DNA of 64,000 nt from Citrifermentans bremense (GCF_014218275.1 NZ_AP023213.1:868001-932000); one strand, 5' to 3'; shown: positions 29,012 through 38,649, counted from the stretch's first letter. The notes: generated by a model from the letters alone, not told the origin. Made by a program: numbers and translations.

Positions 29012-30075
29012 AAAGAATACGGGTAGTAGTAGTCGACGATTCGGCATATAATCGCCGCGCCATCACGAGGATGCTCGAAGAGCTTCCCGGGGTCCAGGTG
29101 GTGGGGTACGCCACCAACGGGGAGGAGGGGATCCGCAGGGTAATCGACCTGACCCCGGACCTGGTGACCCTCGATCTCGAGATGCCGAGGATGGACGGCT
29201 TCACCATGCTGCGCATCCTGATGGCCAACACGCCGGTCCCGGTCATCGTGATCAGCTCGACCAGCGGCGACGAGAAGGTGTTCAAGGCGCTGGAGCTTGG
29301 GGCGGTGGACTTCATCGCCAAGCCCACCAGCGTGATCTCCGACGAGCTTTTGAAGATCCAGCAGGACCTGCACGAGAAGGTCTTGAGCGTCTTCAAGCTG
29401 AACATGGCGCGGGTGCAGAAACGGAGCGAGCCGGAGCCTCCCGCCCCGGAACTGACCATCCCCGCTCCGGCTGCCGGGGAGGCCGCGGCCATCGACATCG
29501 TGGCCATAGGGGCCTCCACCGGGGGGCCTCCCGCGTTGCAGCGGATCTTCGCCTCCTTCAAGGATGCGCCCCCCTTCGCCATGGTGATCTCGCAGCATAT
29601 GCCCGCCGGCTTCACCACGGCCTTCGCCGAGAGGCTGAACCGCAGCACCGGCTTCGAGGTGAGGGAGGCAAAGGACGGCGACGAGGTGCTCCCGGGCCGG
29701 GCGCTGATAGCGCCGGGCGGAAAGAACCTCGTCTTCGCAAGGATGGGCGACAAGGTGGTGGCCCGCATCGTCGCGCCTGGGCCCAAGGACCGCTACGTCC
29801 CGTCGGTAGACGTCATGCTCCGCTCCTGCGCGGAAATCTACCAGAAGCGGATGCTGGCGGTGGTGCTGACGGGGATGGGCAACGACGGCGCGCTCGGTGT
29901 GCGCGAGGCGAAGCGGGCCGGCGCCCAGATCGTGGCGGAGTCGGAGGAGAGCGCGGTGGTGTTCGGCATGCCCCGGGAGGCGATAGCCACGGGGTTGGTG
30001 GACAAGGTGGTGCCCATGGACGCCATGGCACGCGAGATCATGCATCGCTGCGGCTTCATGCCGCGGTTTGACTGA
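29008..30075 (+). CDS. cheB: Chemotaxis response regulator methylesterase CheB
   Basis: 355 residues from the GTG at 29008; the frame is open further upstream, inside cheR. The receiver (about 1-120) has [10 protein letters not shown] and [13 protein letters not shown]. The methylesterase domain has Ser170 in [10 protein letters not shown], His in [16 protein letters not shown] and Asp in [11 protein letters not shown], the expected catalytic triad. It removes receptor methyl groups and deamidates glutamines. It pairs with cheR. Confidence 0.96.
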   Translation: MKRIRVVVVDDSAYNRRAITRMLEELPGVQVVGYATNGEEGIRRVIDLTPDLVTLDLEMPRMDGFTMLRILMANTPVPVIVISSTSGDEKVFKALELGAVDFIAKPTSVISDELLKIQQDLHEKVLSVFKLNMARVQKRSEPEPPAPELTIPAPAAGEAAAIDIVAIGASTGGPPALQRIFASFKDAPPFAMVISQHMPAGFTTAFAERLNRSTGFEVREAKDGDEVLPGRALIAPGGKNLVFARMGDKVVARIVAPGPKDRYVPSVDVMLRSCAEIYQKRMLAVVLTGMGNDGALGVREAKRAGAQIVAESEESAVVFGMPREAIATGLVDKVVPMDAMAREIMHRCGFMPRFD

Positions 30076-30099
30076 CAACAAGAAGAAACCGGAGTGCGC

Positions 30100-30921
30100 A
30101 TGCAAAAGGACGAGGAACGTACGGTTCACACCAGGGGCGAAGAGTTCCTGCAAGTCTTCAAGAAGGGGGCCGAGTTCACCCAGGACCTGCTCAAGGAGAA
30201 CGAGCGGCTGCGGTACCGGGTGCTCGAGCTCGAAAAGTTCCAGAGCTCTGGGGGCGAGGCCGCGTCCGGCGCCGACGTGAGGAAGCTCACCGAGCGGATC
30301 GCCGACCTCGAAGCCGAGAAGCAGGAGATCCTGGACCGGATCAGGCACGTCGAGGAGGAGAACCAGGATTTCGCGGCGCGTTATCTGGAGATCGAGGACG
30401 AGAACAACAACCTCGCCAACCTCTACATCGCGAGCTACCAGCTGCACTCGACGCTCGACTTCAAAGAGGTGCTCCAGATCATCACGGAGATCATCATCAA
30501 CCTGATCGGCGCCGAGGAGTTCGCCATCATGCTCCTGGACGAGAAGAGCGACGAAATCCAGGCGGTTGCGACCGAAGGGGTGGAGCGGAGCGAGATCCCG
30601 CCGGTGCGGCTGGGCAAGGGCGTCATCGGCGAAGTGGCTACCTCCGGCGAGAGCCATTTCGCCTCCGACTTCGAGGCCTACGAGCGCGACTTCACCGCGC
30701 CGATGGTCTGCATCCCGCTCAAGATCAAGGAACACGTGATCGGCGTCCTCGCCATCTACAAGCTCCTGATGCAGAAAAAGGAATTCGCGCCGGTCGACTA
30801 CGAGCTGTTCACGCTTTTAGCCGGGCACGCGGCGACCGCCATCTTCAGCTCCAGGCTCTACAGCGATTCGGAGCGCAAGCTGTCGACCATACAGGGATTC
30901 ATCGATCTCTTGACCAAATAA
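30100..30921 (+). CDS. Coiled-coil plus GAF domain protein
   Basis: 273 residues from the ATG at 30100 (GGAG five bases upstream). A long heptad-like coiled coil (about 15-110, many Glu and Lys) leads to a GAF domain (about 125-265: EVLQIITEIIINLIGAEEFAIML; GVIGEVATSGESHFASDF; VCIPLKIKEHVIGVLAIYK). GAF domains bind small ligands or serve as protein contacts. No catalytic domain follows. It is probably a soluble sensor or adaptor of this pathway. Confidence 0.85.
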   Translation: MQKDEERTVHTRGEEFLQVFKKGAEFTQDLLKENERLRYRVLELEKFQSSGGEAASGADVRKLTERIADLEAEKQEILDRIRHVEEENQDFAARYLEIEDENNNLANLYIASYQLHSTLDFKEVLQIITEIIINLIGAEEFAIMLLDEKSDEIQAVATEGVERSEIPPVRLGKGVIGEVATSGESHFASDFEAYERDFTAPMVCIPLKIKEHVIGVLAIYKLLMQKKEFAPVDYELFTLLAGHAATAIFSSRLYSDSERKLSTIQGFIDLLTK

Positions 30922-30951
30922 TCAGCTATTGAAATGGGGGATACAGGTCAG

Positions 30952-31329
30952 ATGTCAGATTACAACGTTTTGATAGTTGAAGATTCGCCGACTATGAGGC
31001 AGCTCATCGCCTTTGCCCTGAAAAGGATCCGCGGGGTCCGCATCGTCGAGGCCAACGACGGCGTCGACGGGTTGAAAAAGCTCTCCTCGGAGCGTTTCGA
31101 CCTGATCCTCACCGACATCAACATGCCGATCATGGACGGGTTGAAGCTGGTGAGCCTGGTGAGAAACGACGCCAACTACAAGGCGATCCCGATCGTGGTG
31201 ATCACCACCGAAGGGGCGCAGGAAGACCGGGAGCGCGCGCTGGCTCTCGGGGCGAACGACTACATCACCAAGCCGATCCAGCCCACGAAGATACTGGACG
31301 TGGCGAAGAGCCTGCTCAGGATCGCCTAG
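30952..31329 (+). CDS. CheY-like single-domain response regulator
   Basis: 125 residues, start MSDYNVLIVEDSPTMRQLI at 30952; the ATG at 30934 would add six residues. Acidic pocket ED, phosphoacceptor Asp in LILTDINMPIMDG (about 57), Thr in VVITTEGAQED and Lys in YITKPIQP. It is the last gene of the che cluster. The 244 bases downstream, before leuS, hold GC-rich inverted segments but no terminator that I can define. Confidence 0.93.
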   Translation: MSDYNVLIVEDSPTMRQLIAFALKRIRGVRIVEANDGVDGLKKLSSERFDLILTDINMPIMDGLKLVSLVRNDANYKAIPIVVITTEGAQEDRERALALGANDYITKPIQPTKILDVAKSLLRIA

Positions 31330-31573
31330 AGGCGAGGGCTTGCCGCGGCATTTCCGGCCCAGGCGCAGAAGACCGGGAGCCCTTCAGCGGCTCCGCCGCA
31401 AACCTGCTCCGGTAGCGCAGGGCGGGCGGCCTTCATGGTGACGGCGGCCTGGCGCCAAGGCTCCAGGTTCATCCCGGCCCTGGGTTTTCAAACGAACAAC
31501 TGGTTTTACAGCAACTGCAATTCATTCAACAAATAACGCGCGTCCCACCGGACGCCTGGAAGGCGGGTTTTAA

Positions 31574-34048
31574 ATGGAAGAGAAATACGCTCCCTCAGCG
31601 GTTGAGGAGAAATGGCAGGGTTACTGGGCTGAGCACCACAGCTTCAAGGCAAACGAGGATCCCAGCAGGAAGAAGTACTACCTGTTGGAGATGTTCCCGT
31701 ACCCCTCGGGGAAGATCCATATGGGTCACGTCAGGAACTACTCCATCGGCGACGTCATCGCGCGCTTCAAGAGGATGCAGGGGTACAACGTGCTGCACCC
31801 GATGGGGTGGGACGCGTTCGGCATGCCGGCCGAGAACGCAGCCATCCAGAACAAGAGCCATCCCGCCAAGTGGACCTACGAGAACATCGCCTACATGCGC
31901 GGCCAGCTGAAAAGGCTCGGGCTCTCCTACGACTGGGACCGCGAGCTCGCCACCTGCGACCTCGACTACTACAAGTGGGAGCAGCGCATCTTCCTGGAGA
32001 TGTACAAGAAGGGGCTCGCCTACAAGAAATCCTCCGCCGTCAACTGGTGCCCCAAGTGCGAGACCGTGCTCGCCAACGAGCAGGTAGAGGATGGCTGCTG
32101 CTGGCGCTGCGATTCCCCGGTGCAGCAGAAGGAGCTGGAGCAGTGGTCCTTCAGGATCACCAACTACGCCCAGGAACTCCTCGACGATACCTACAAGCTC
32201 ACCGGCTGGCCTGAGCGGGTCCTCACCATGCAGAGGAACTGGATCGGGCGCTCCACCGGCTGCGAGATCGACTTCCCCCTGGAGAGCGGGCTTTCCAAGA
32301 TCAAGGTTTTCACCACCAGGCAGGACACCCTTTTCGGCGCCACCTTCATGTCCCTTGCCGCCGAGCACCCGATGGCGCTGGAACTCGCCGCCGGCGCCCA
32401 GCGCGCCGAGGTCGAGGCCTTCATCGACAAGGTGAAGAAGACCGACCGCATCAAGCGCGGGGCGGAGGACCTGGAGAAGGAGGGTGTCTTCACCGGCTCC
32501 TACTGCATCAATCCGGTCACCAACGTGAAGATGCCGATCTACCTCGCCAACTTCGTGCTGATGGATTACGGCACCGGCGCCGTCATGGCGGTACCGACCC
32601 ACGACCAGCGCGACTTCGAGTTCGCGAAGAAATACGACCTCCCGCTCAAGGTGGTGATCCAGCCCGAAGGTGAGGCCCTGGATCCGGCAACCATGACCGA
32701 GGCGTACACCGCCGATGGCGTCATGGTCAATTCCGGCCGTTTCGATGGCATGGCGAACGCCGACGCCAAGGAGGCCATCGCCGACTTCCTGGAGAAGGAA
32801 GGGATCGGCAAGAAGACGGTCAACTTCCGCCTGCGCGACTGGGGCATCTCGCGCCAGCGCTACTGGGGCAACCCGATTCCGGTGATCAACTGCGACCTCT
32901 GCGGCGTGGTGGCGGTCCCCGAGGCCGACCTCCCGGTCGTGCTTCCCATGGATGCCGAGTTCACCGGAGAGGGGGGTAACCCCTTGGCCCGCGTGGAGAG
33001 CTTCACCACCTGCACCTGCCCGCAGTGCGGCGAGGCCGCGCGCCGCGAGACCGACACCATGGACACCTTCGTGCAGTCCTCCTGGTACTTCCTGCGCTAC
33101 TGCTCGCCGAAGTTCACGGCGGGCCCACTCGACCGGGAAAAGGTCGAGGCCTGGATGCCGGTGGACCAGTACATCGGCGGCATCGAGCATGCCGTGTTGC
33201 ACCTGCTCTACGCCCGCTTCTTCACCAAGGTGCTCAGGGACATGGGCTACTGCAACGTGGATGAGCCGTTCTCCAACCTCCTCACCCAGGGGATGGTGAT
33301 CAAGGACGGCGCCAAGATGAGCAAGTCCAAGGGTAACGTGGTCGACCCCAACGCCCTCATCGAGCGCTACGGCGCCGACACCGCGCGTCTTTTCTCGCTT
33401 TTCGCCGCTCCCCCCGAGAAGGACCTGGACTGGAGCGACCAGGGGGTCGACGGGAGCTACCGCTTCCTGAACCGCGTATGGCGCCTGGTGTACGACGTGC
33501 TCCCCGTGATCGGGGAGGCGGGCGCCGTGAAGCCGGATAGCCTCGGCGCCGAAGCCAAGAAACTCAGGCGCGCGGTGCACAAGACCATCAAGAAGGTGAG
33601 CGAGGACGTCGAGGAGCGCTTCCACTTCAACACTGCTATCGCCGCGGTCATGGAACTCGTGAACGCCATCCAGGCCTTTGCCGGCAAGGACGCGCCGGAA
33701 AACGTCGCCGTGGTGCGCGAGGCTGTGGAATCGGTGGTGCGCCTTCTGGCCCCCTTCGTGCCGCATTTCGCCGAAGAACTCTGGTCCCAGCTGGGGCATA
33801 AGACCGTGCTGGAAGCTTCCGGCTGGCCCGGCTACGATGCCGACGCCGTGGTGGACGAAGAGGTGACCGTGGTGATCCAGGTGAACGGCAAGCTCAGAAG
33901 CAAGCTGACCGTCGCCCCCGACGCGAAGGAAGAAGAGGTCCGCGCTGCTGCCCTGTCCGACGACAAGATCAAGCCGTATCTCGAAGGGAAGGACGTCAAG
34001 AAGGTCGTCTACGTCCCCGGCAAGCTTGTGAGCATTGTCGTTGCGTAA
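31574..34048 (+). CDS. leuS: Leucyl-tRNA synthetase
   Basis: 824 residues, the usual length for bacterial LeuRS. The class I HIGH signature appears as PSGKIHMGH (about 49) and the KMSKS loop as [14 protein letters not shown] near 580. An editing (CP1) domain lies between them, with [16 protein letters not shown]. Zinc-type cysteines are present ([21 protein letters not shown]). It charges tRNA-Leu in the cytoplasm. The start follows GGAAGGCGGG. The gene overlaps no one upstream and is followed after 31 bp by lptE. Confidence 0.97.
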   Translation: MEEKYAPSAVEEKWQGYWAEHHSFKANEDPSRKKYYLLEMFPYPSGKIHMGHVRNYSIGDVIARFKRMQGYNVLHPMGWDAFGMPAENAAIQNKSHPAKWTYENIAYMRGQLKRLGLSYDWDRELATCDLDYYKWEQRIFLEMYKKGLAYKKSSAVNWCPKCETVLANEQVEDGCCWRCDSPVQQKELEQWSFRITNYAQELLDDTYKLTGWPERVLTMQRNWIGRSTGCEIDFPLESGLSKIKVFTTRQDTLFGATFMSLAAEHPMALELAAGAQRAEVEAFIDKVKKTDRIKRGAEDLEKEGVFTGSYCINPVTNVKMPIYLANFVLMDYGTGAVMAVPTHDQRDFEFAKKYDLPLKVVIQPEGEALDPATMTEAYTADGVMVNSGRFDGMANADAKEAIADFLEKEGIGKKTVNFRLRDWGISRQRYWGNPIPVINCDLCGVVAVPEADLPVVLPMDAEFTGEGGNPLARVESFTTCTCPQCGEAARRETDTMDTFVQSSWYFLRYCSPKFTAGPLDREKVEAWMPVDQYIGGIEHAVLHLLYARFFTKVLRDMGYCNVDEPFSNLLTQGMVIKDGAKMSKSKGNVVDPNALIERYGADTARLFSLFAAPPEKDLDWSDQGVDGSYRFLNRVWRLVYDVLPVIGEAGAVKPDSLGAEAKKLRRAVHKTIKKVSEDVEERFHFNTAIAAVMELVNAIQAFAGKDAPENVAVVREAVESVVRLLAPFVPHFAEELWSQLGHKTVLEASGWPGYDADAVVDEEVTVVIQVNGKLRSKLTVAPDAKEEEVRAAALSDDKIKPYLEGKDVKKVVYVPGKLVSIVVA

Positions 34049-34079
34049 CCGTGGCGGCAAACCGGCAAGGAGCACGATC

Positions 34080-34583
34080 CTGAGAACGATAGTCCTGGCG
34101 CTTTTGCTCCTGGTTCTGGCGGGCGGCTGCGGGTACCGCCCGGTGGTCCAGAGGGGGCCCCTTGCCGATGCCAACGGCGTCGACATCGTCCTCTTCACCA
34201 ACAAATCGTTCCGTTCTGGTGTGGAAGGGGTCCTTGCTCGTGATCTCATCGACGAGTTCGCGCTGCGCACAGGGCAGCGGGTGCTTCCCGGGGACAAGGC
34301 TCAACTTGACCTCTCCGGAACCGTGCTCTCCTACACCACTACGCCGGTATCCTACAACCGTTTCGATGCCATCCAGGAGTACGCGGCGGCGCTGACCGTG
34401 CAGGCTACCCTGCGCGAGAAGCGCACCCAGAAAGTGCTCTGGAAGGGGGAGCTCACCGAGCAGCAGGTCTACCCGGTCAACGCCAACATCGCGCTGCAGC
34501 AAAACGCGGAGGAGGCCGCCATCGCCAAGGTGACGCGCCGTCTTGCCGAGCGTATCTGGCAGAAGATCGGGGAGCGCTTCTGA
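34080..34583 (+). CDS. lptE: LPS-assembly lipoprotein LptE (probable CTG start)
   Basis: LptE plugs the LptD barrel that inserts lipopolysaccharide into the outer membrane. From a CTG at 34080, seven bases after AAGGAG, the product has 167 residues with a compact lipoprotein signal (hydrophobic core LALLLLVLAGGC, Cys17). The only in-frame alternative is a TTG at 34035 inside the end of leuS, which adds a basic 15-residue extension and has no ribosome-binding site. The mature part (GCGYRPVV at the start, NALFTN-like strand, C-terminal AERIWQKIG) fits the LptE family. It follows leuS and precedes holA, the same gene order as in E. coli (leuS-lptE-holA). Confidence 0.85.
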   Translation: MRTIVLALLLLVLAGGCGYRPVVQRGPLADANGVDIVLFTNKSFRSGVEGVLARDLIDEFALRTGQRVLPGDKAQLDLSGTVLSYTTTPVSYNRFDAIQEYAAALTVQATLREKRTQKVLWKGELTEQQVYPVNANIALQQNAEEAAIAKVTRRLAERIWQKIGERF

Positions 34584-34615
34584 AGCCGAACGAGCTCTTT
34601 TAGATGACCTCAACG

Positions 34616-34652
34616 CCGCCCATTCAGCCTCAGGCTGGTGGGCGGTTTTTTC
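34616..34652 (+). terminator. Terminator after lptE
   Basis: CCGCCCA (34616-34622) pairs with TGGGCGG (34639-34645), with an inner AGCCT/AGGCT stem, followed by six to seven T residues. Confidence 0.85.
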
Positions 34653-34743
34653 TAGACCGGCTGGGCGTTGTGCTCTACAGCAAAGAGATGGAGCGGCAAT
34701 AGCGGATGGCATCAATGCTTAAGGAAACGAAAGAGGGGCGGGG

Positions 34744-35733
34744 ATGAAACCGGAAGAGTTCAACAAGGCGGTCGAAAAGGGGGAGCTTGCGCCCCTTTAC
34801 CTTTTGTACGGGGACGAGCCGTACCTGGTGGAGCGCGCCGTGAAGAAACTCCTGGAGCGCGCCGTGGATCCCTCCTTCCGCGACTTCAACCTGAACGTCT
34901 TCTACGGCAACGAGTGCAAGGGGGACGAGGTCTTCAGCGCCGCACAGACGCTTCCCATGTTCGCCGAACGGAGGGTCGTCCTGGTGAAGAAGGGTGGGGA
35001 GCTTTCCGCCGGCGCCATGGAGATCCTCCTCTCCTACGTGCAGGACCCCTGTCCCGGGACCTGCCTGATCCTGCAGGCGGAGAAGGTCGACGGGCGCAAG
35101 AAGTTCTACGCCGAGCTGAAAAAGCGCGGCGAGGCGGTCGAGTTCAAGCGCCCTTACGAGAACCAGCTGGGGCCCTACGTGCGCGACGAGGTGCGCGCCG
35201 CGGGGAAGAAGATTGATTCCGCCGCCGCTGAGCTTCTGGCCTACCTGGTCGGCAACAACCTGCAGGAGCTGGTCTCCCAGATCGAGAAGCTCTGCATCTA
35301 CTGCGGCAAGAAGGAATCGATCGGCGTAGCCGACGTCAAGGCGATCGTCTCGGACACCAAGGTGGAGAGCGTCTTCGAGTTCACCGACGCCTTGGGTGCC
35401 AAGGAGCTCCCGCGCGCTCTCAGGATGCTCACCTCCCTGCTGCAGGACGGCGAGGCGCCGCTGCGCATCCTTGGCGCCGTGGCGCGTCATTACCGGCAGT
35501 TGTGGCAGGTGCGGGAACTTCTGGACCGCAGGCTTCCCCCCGCCGAACTGGCGAAGGCGTCGGGGATCAACCCCTATTTTTTAAAGAAGGTGACCGATCA
35601 GGCGAGAAACTACACGGTGGGTGAACTGAAGCAGGTTTTCGAGCGGATGCTGGAGCTGGACCTGGCCTTCAAGTCGGGAGCACTCGAGGAACCGCTCTTC
35701 GAGCGTTTCGTAATGGAGGCGTGCCGGAAGTAA
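34744..35733 (+). CDS. holA: DNA polymerase III delta subunit
   Basis: 329 residues, normal for HolA. Delta is the clamp-loader subunit that opens the beta clamp. The N-terminus (LAPLYLLYGDEPYLVERAVKKL) resembles a degenerate AAA fold without a functional P-loop, as expected. The motif AQTLPMFAERRVVLVKK near 75 is the beta-binding region, and the C-terminal helical collar (about 210-329) follows. It lies downstream of leuS-lptE, separated from lptE by a terminator. Confidence 0.93.
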   Translation: MKPEEFNKAVEKGELAPLYLLYGDEPYLVERAVKKLLERAVDPSFRDFNLNVFYGNECKGDEVFSAAQTLPMFAERRVVLVKKGGELSAGAMEILLSYVQDPCPGTCLILQAEKVDGRKKFYAELKKRGEAVEFKRPYENQLGPYVRDEVRAAGKKIDSAAAELLAYLVGNNLQELVSQIEKLCIYCGKKESIGVADVKAIVSDTKVESVFEFTDALGAKELPRALRMLTSLLQDGEAPLRILGAVARHYRQLWQVRELLDRRLPPAELAKASGINPYFLKKVTDQARNYTVGELKQVFERMLELDLAFKSGALEEPLFERFVMEACRK

Positions 35734-35848
35734 CAGGCTCCCTCACCCCGGCCGAAAGATTCCCCTCACCCCGCTGGCCGGGCCTGCGCGCCGTAGCGCT
35801 TCGGTCATCGCAGCATAGCCACGCTGTGAGACCTGCTGGTAATCAACA

Positions 35849-35884
35849 CAAAAAGGGAATCCCCGTTAGGGAATTCCCTTTTTC
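35849..35884 (-). terminator. Terminator of rpsT
   Basis: AAAAGGGAATCCCC and GGGAATTCCCTTTTT form a stem across about 35850-35883. On the minus strand it is followed by a T run. Confidence 0.75.
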
Positions 35885-35912
35885 AGCTTTTTCAGCTTGG
35901 TCGAGCCGGGGA

Positions 35913-36176
35913 CTAGCCCAGGGTGTTGACCAGCTTGGTGAGACGGGAAACGTTCCTGGAAGCGTTGGAGGAGTGGATGATCCCCTTGGTCGCAGCGCCG
36001 TCAATGACCGGGATGGCCACGGCCAGAGCGGCCTTTGCAGCCTCCTGATCCTTGGTGGCAACCGCTTCGCGGACGCGCTTGATGAAGGTGCGCAGGGTGG
36101 AACGTTCGTGCTTGTTGCGCTCCGTTCTCTTAGCCGTCTGCTTGATCCTTTTCATTGCCGATTTGTGATTTGCCAA
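35913..36176 (-). CDS. rpsT: 30S ribosomal protein S20 (TTG start)
   Basis: 87 residues, very basic: [17 protein letters not shown] at the N-terminus and the usual C-terminal helix with [12 protein letters not shown]. It binds 16S rRNA early in 30S assembly. The start codon is TTG at 36176-36174, six bases after a strong GGAGG. The next ATG is inside the conserved N-terminus (Met8). E. coli rpsT also starts at UUG, where the weak codon is part of feedback control. Its own strong promoter and terminator make it a single-gene unit. Confidence 0.97.
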
Positions 36177-36231
36177 ACTGCACCTCCGGGTATTTTAAAA
36201 ATGTAGCTTTTTAGGGTTTTTTGAAAGAGGA

Positions 36232-36262
36232 ATTATATAACACTAGGACGACTCGCTGTCAA
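36232..36262 (-). promoter_or_regulatory. Strong sigma-70 promoter of rpsT
   Basis: On the minus strand: TTGACA (36262-36257), then 17 bp to TATATA or 19 bp to TATAAT (36237-36232). The AT-rich leader is about 60 bases long. Confidence 0.7.
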
Positions 36263-36447
36263 CCGCAAAGTCGAGGAACTGCTAAAAAAACATCCTGCGC
36301 TTGCGAACTCGTCACCATAGCACGGTTGCTTACGGCTGACCAGCTAAATTCTCATTATCGATTGCGGTGATTTTGCCGATCTCGGGAATGCACCCTTTGT
36401 GACAGTAGGGGGACGATTGAGCAGGATGAAAAGTAGCGAGAGAACTG

Positions 36448-36476
36448 TTGACATATACATTCCTGAATACTACCAT
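36448..36476 (+). promoter_or_regulatory. Sigma-70 promoter of the methyltransferase gene
   Basis: TTGACA at 36448-36453, a 17-bp spacer and TACCAT at 36471-36476, 54 bases before the start codon. The rest of the rpsT-methyltransferase gap (36263-36447) shows nothing else. Confidence 0.55.
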
Positions 36477-36529
36477 GGCCGGACCAATTGGGTAACCTCG
36501 CGCCCGCATTCAGCCTGCAAGGAGACAAC

Positions 36530-37162
36530 ATGACGCTGCAAGGGAACAAACGTGATTTCGACGCCGTTGCCGGCATTTGGGACCAGGAACCGCGCCGCGT
36601 GAAGCTCGCCCAGGATATCGTCAGCGCCCTTTGCCGCGAGCTCCCTCTCGATGGAAGGATGGAGGCGCTCGACTACGGCTGCGGCAGCGGACTGGTCACC
36701 CTGGGGCTGCAACCGCTGGTGGGGAGGATAACCGGCGCCGACAGCTCCAAGGGGATGCTGGAGGTGCTTGAGCGCAAGCTGGAGCAAGGGAAGATAGAAA
36801 ACGTGACGCTGCAGCTGCTGGACCTGGAACAGCAGTCGCTCGACGCTTCATACGACCTCATCACGAGTTCGATGACGCTGCACCACGTGCAGGATGTGCC
36901 GGCCTTGGTCGCTTCGCTTGCTGCTGCTTTGAAGCCCGGAGGCTGGCTCGCGCTGGCTGACCTGGAGACGGAAAACGGCAGCTTTCATAGCGATTCAAAA
37001 GGTGTCTTGCACCATGGCTTCTCCCGCGCGTTTCTGGCCGGAGAGTTCTCCAAAAACGGGCTGCGCGAGGTGCGTGTGGTGACCGCCGCAGTCATCGAAA
37101 AAAAGGGGGAGGATGGCGCCTCCCGCCCCTATCCCGTCCTCCTTTGCCTGGGTCGCAAGTAG
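36530..37162 (+). CDS. Class I SAM-dependent methyltransferase
   Basis: 210 residues from the ATG at 36530, which follows AAGGAG. The SAM-binding motif I is ALDYGCGSGLVTLGL (near 46), motif II is near ITGADSSKGML, and post-motif residues include LITSSMTLHHVQD and LKPGGWLALADLE. It is of the Methyltransf_11/UbiE-like type, and the N-terminus (NKRDFDAVAGIWDQEPRRV) is typical of small-molecule methyltransferases. The substrate cannot be told. It is a stand-alone gene with its own promoter. Confidence 0.85.
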   Translation: MTLQGNKRDFDAVAGIWDQEPRRVKLAQDIVSALCRELPLDGRMEALDYGCGSGLVTLGLQPLVGRITGADSSKGMLEVLERKLEQGKIENVTLQLLDLEQQSLDASYDLITSSMTLHHVQDVPALVASLAAALKPGGWLALADLETENGSFHSDSKGVLHHGFSRAFLAGEFSKNGLREVRVVTAAVIEKKGEDGASRPYPVLLCLGRK

Positions 37163-37186
37163 CCGGCCCCGTCCTGTAAATAAAAA

Positions 37187-37209
37187 AGCCCCCCTGATGC
37201 AGGGGGGCT
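37187..37209 (-). terminator. Terminator of the downstream octaheme cytochrome gene
   Basis: A perfect 9-bp stem, AGCCCCCCT (37187-37195) pairing with AGGGGGGCT (37201-37209). On the minus strand it is followed by six T residues. Confidence 0.85.
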
Positions 37210-37257
37210 CTCCTTCCTTCCTATCCTGATCCACCGTAGCCTTGGCGTAGGTGGACG

Positions 37258-38649
37258 CTACCACTCTTCTTTTTGTTTCTCCGCCAGCTTCTTCATGTAC
37301 AGCTCGGGGCTGGTCAGCTTCACGATTTCCTTGTCGCTGTAGCCCAGGTCCTTGAAGTTGAGCACGCCGTTCGGCGCATGGCAGTTGGCGCAGAAGAGCG
37401 CCTTGCTCTTGGTGACCAGGTGGTTGCTGCCGAAGTAGATGGTCTGCCAACCGGGGACTGCCTCCTTGGCCACCTTCTCCGGGTTCTTCATCCCCAGGGT
37501 CTTCGCCGCGGAGAGGACGCCGGCGCGGGTGTCGCCGTTGGACATCGGCTGGGCGAAATCCATGGAGAGGAGCTCCCCGGTCTGCTTGTTGTAGAAGGCT
37601 TTACCCTGGAAGATCTTGAACGGGGTGATCTTGCTCTTACCGTCCTTCCTGCTACCTTTGGGGCCGATGAAGTGAGGGGTGTTCTTAACGGTGCCGTTGT
37701 ACCAGGCGTAAACCGGTGTGGTCTCGTTGGCCTCTTTCTTCAGCGTGGTCGGCTCGTAGAACTTGTCCGGGGTCTGCTCCCAAACGGTGAAATCCTTGGC
37801 GAAGGCGCCGCCGGTGCGCGGGATATGGCAGGTCTGGCAGGCGATCTTCGCGCTGTGGCGGTTCAGGTCGGCGTCTTTATGCGGCTTTACGCCGTGACAG
37901 GAGGTGTCGGCACAGGAGACGAAGACGTTGTCGTTGGCCCAGTTGTTGGGATCGTGCCCGGTGGGGATCTTGTGGTTCTTGGCCTTATGGCAGTCGACGC
38001 AGACCATCCCCTTGGCCGCATGCGCGTCGGTATCCTTGGTGAAGGAGAAGCCGCGCTTCACGATGACGCCGCCGCCTGCAGCCTCATGGCAGACCATGCA
38101 GTTCTTCACGGTCGGCTTGCCGATGGCGAGCGCCGCCTTGGTGCTTCTGTCCTGCCCCATCACCACCTGCCCTTTTTCGTTTCTCGAGGGTTTTCTCTGG
38201 CGGAAGTCGTAGTCGGTCGAGTGGCAGACCAGGCAGTCGACGGCCGCCTCGGCCTCGGGGCCGGTGCTCCCTACGTCGCTTATGTGGTTGCCGGGGTGGC
38301 AGGTGTTGCAGCCGGTGAACTTGCTCTTGCCGGTTTCCGGGCTCTTGGGGATTTCCTTCAGGTTGTTCACGATGTCGTTGCCGTTGCACATGACGTAGAT
38401 GCGGTTCTTCATCCCGTACTCTTTCTTCGGGTCGAGGCCCTCCACGTTGGTCACCTTGGATGCGTGCTTCCAGTGCACCGTGTCCATGAAGCCCTTGGCG
38501 CTGCCGGGATGGCACTCCTCGCAGGTCTCGGGGCCTTTGTAGCCGCTCTTGGCGATCGATTCCTTGCCCGGGTGCTCGTCTGCCGCAAGAGCCGTGGTCG
38601 ATGCCAGGGCCAAAGCTAAGAGTGTCGCTATGACATTTTTCTTGTTCAT
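37258..38649 (-). CDS. Octaheme c-type cytochrome, tetrathionate-reductase family
   Basis: 463 residues starting at 38649 (MNKKNVIATLLALALAS, ATG after AGGAGAGATTGG). Residues 1-22 form a Sec signal ending ALAAD, so the protein is periplasmic or beyond. Heme sites in order: CEECH, CNTCH, CLVCH, CMVCH, CVDCH, CADTSCH (a longer CX4CH site), CQTCH and CANCH, eight in all. Size and heme pattern fit the octaheme tetrathionate reductase (Otr) family of Shewanella and Geobacter, whose members reduce tetrathionate, nitrite or hydroxylamine in vitro. The next gene upstream (38939-40396) is a paralogue. Each has its own terminator. The real substrate is unknown. Confidence 0.88.
   Translation of the reverse strand: MNKKNVIATLLALALASTTALAADEHPGKESIAKSGYKGPETCEECHPGSAKGFMDTVHWKHASKVTNVEGLDPKKEYGMKNRIYVMCNGNDIVNNLKEIPKSPETGKSKFTGCNTCHPGNHISDVGSTGPEAEAAVDCLVCHSTDYDFRQRKPSRNEKGQVVMGQDRSTKAALAIGKPTVKNCMVCHEAAGGGVIVKRGFSFTKDTDAHAAKGMVCVDCHKAKNHKIPTGHDPNNWANDNVFVSCADTSCHGVKPHKDADLNRHSAKIACQTCHIPRTGGAFAKDFTVWEQTPDKFYEPTTLKKEANETTPVYAWYNGTVKNTPHFIGPKGSRKDGKSKITPFKIFQGKAFYNKQTGELLSMDFAQPMSNGDTRAGVLSAAKTLGMKNPEKVAKEAVPGWQTIYFGSNHLVTKSKALFCANCHAPNGVLNFKDLGYSDKEIVKLTSPELYMKKLAEKQKEEW

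Noticed and set aside
31330..31573. T-box or other amino-acid-sensing leader before leuS
   Set aside because: GC-rich inverted segments are present, but there is no T-box sequence and no clear terminator or antiterminator pair.
31595..34297. 900-codon frame on the - strand opposite leuS and lptE
   Set aside because: Caused by codon bias of leuS. No ribosome-binding site, low-complexity product.
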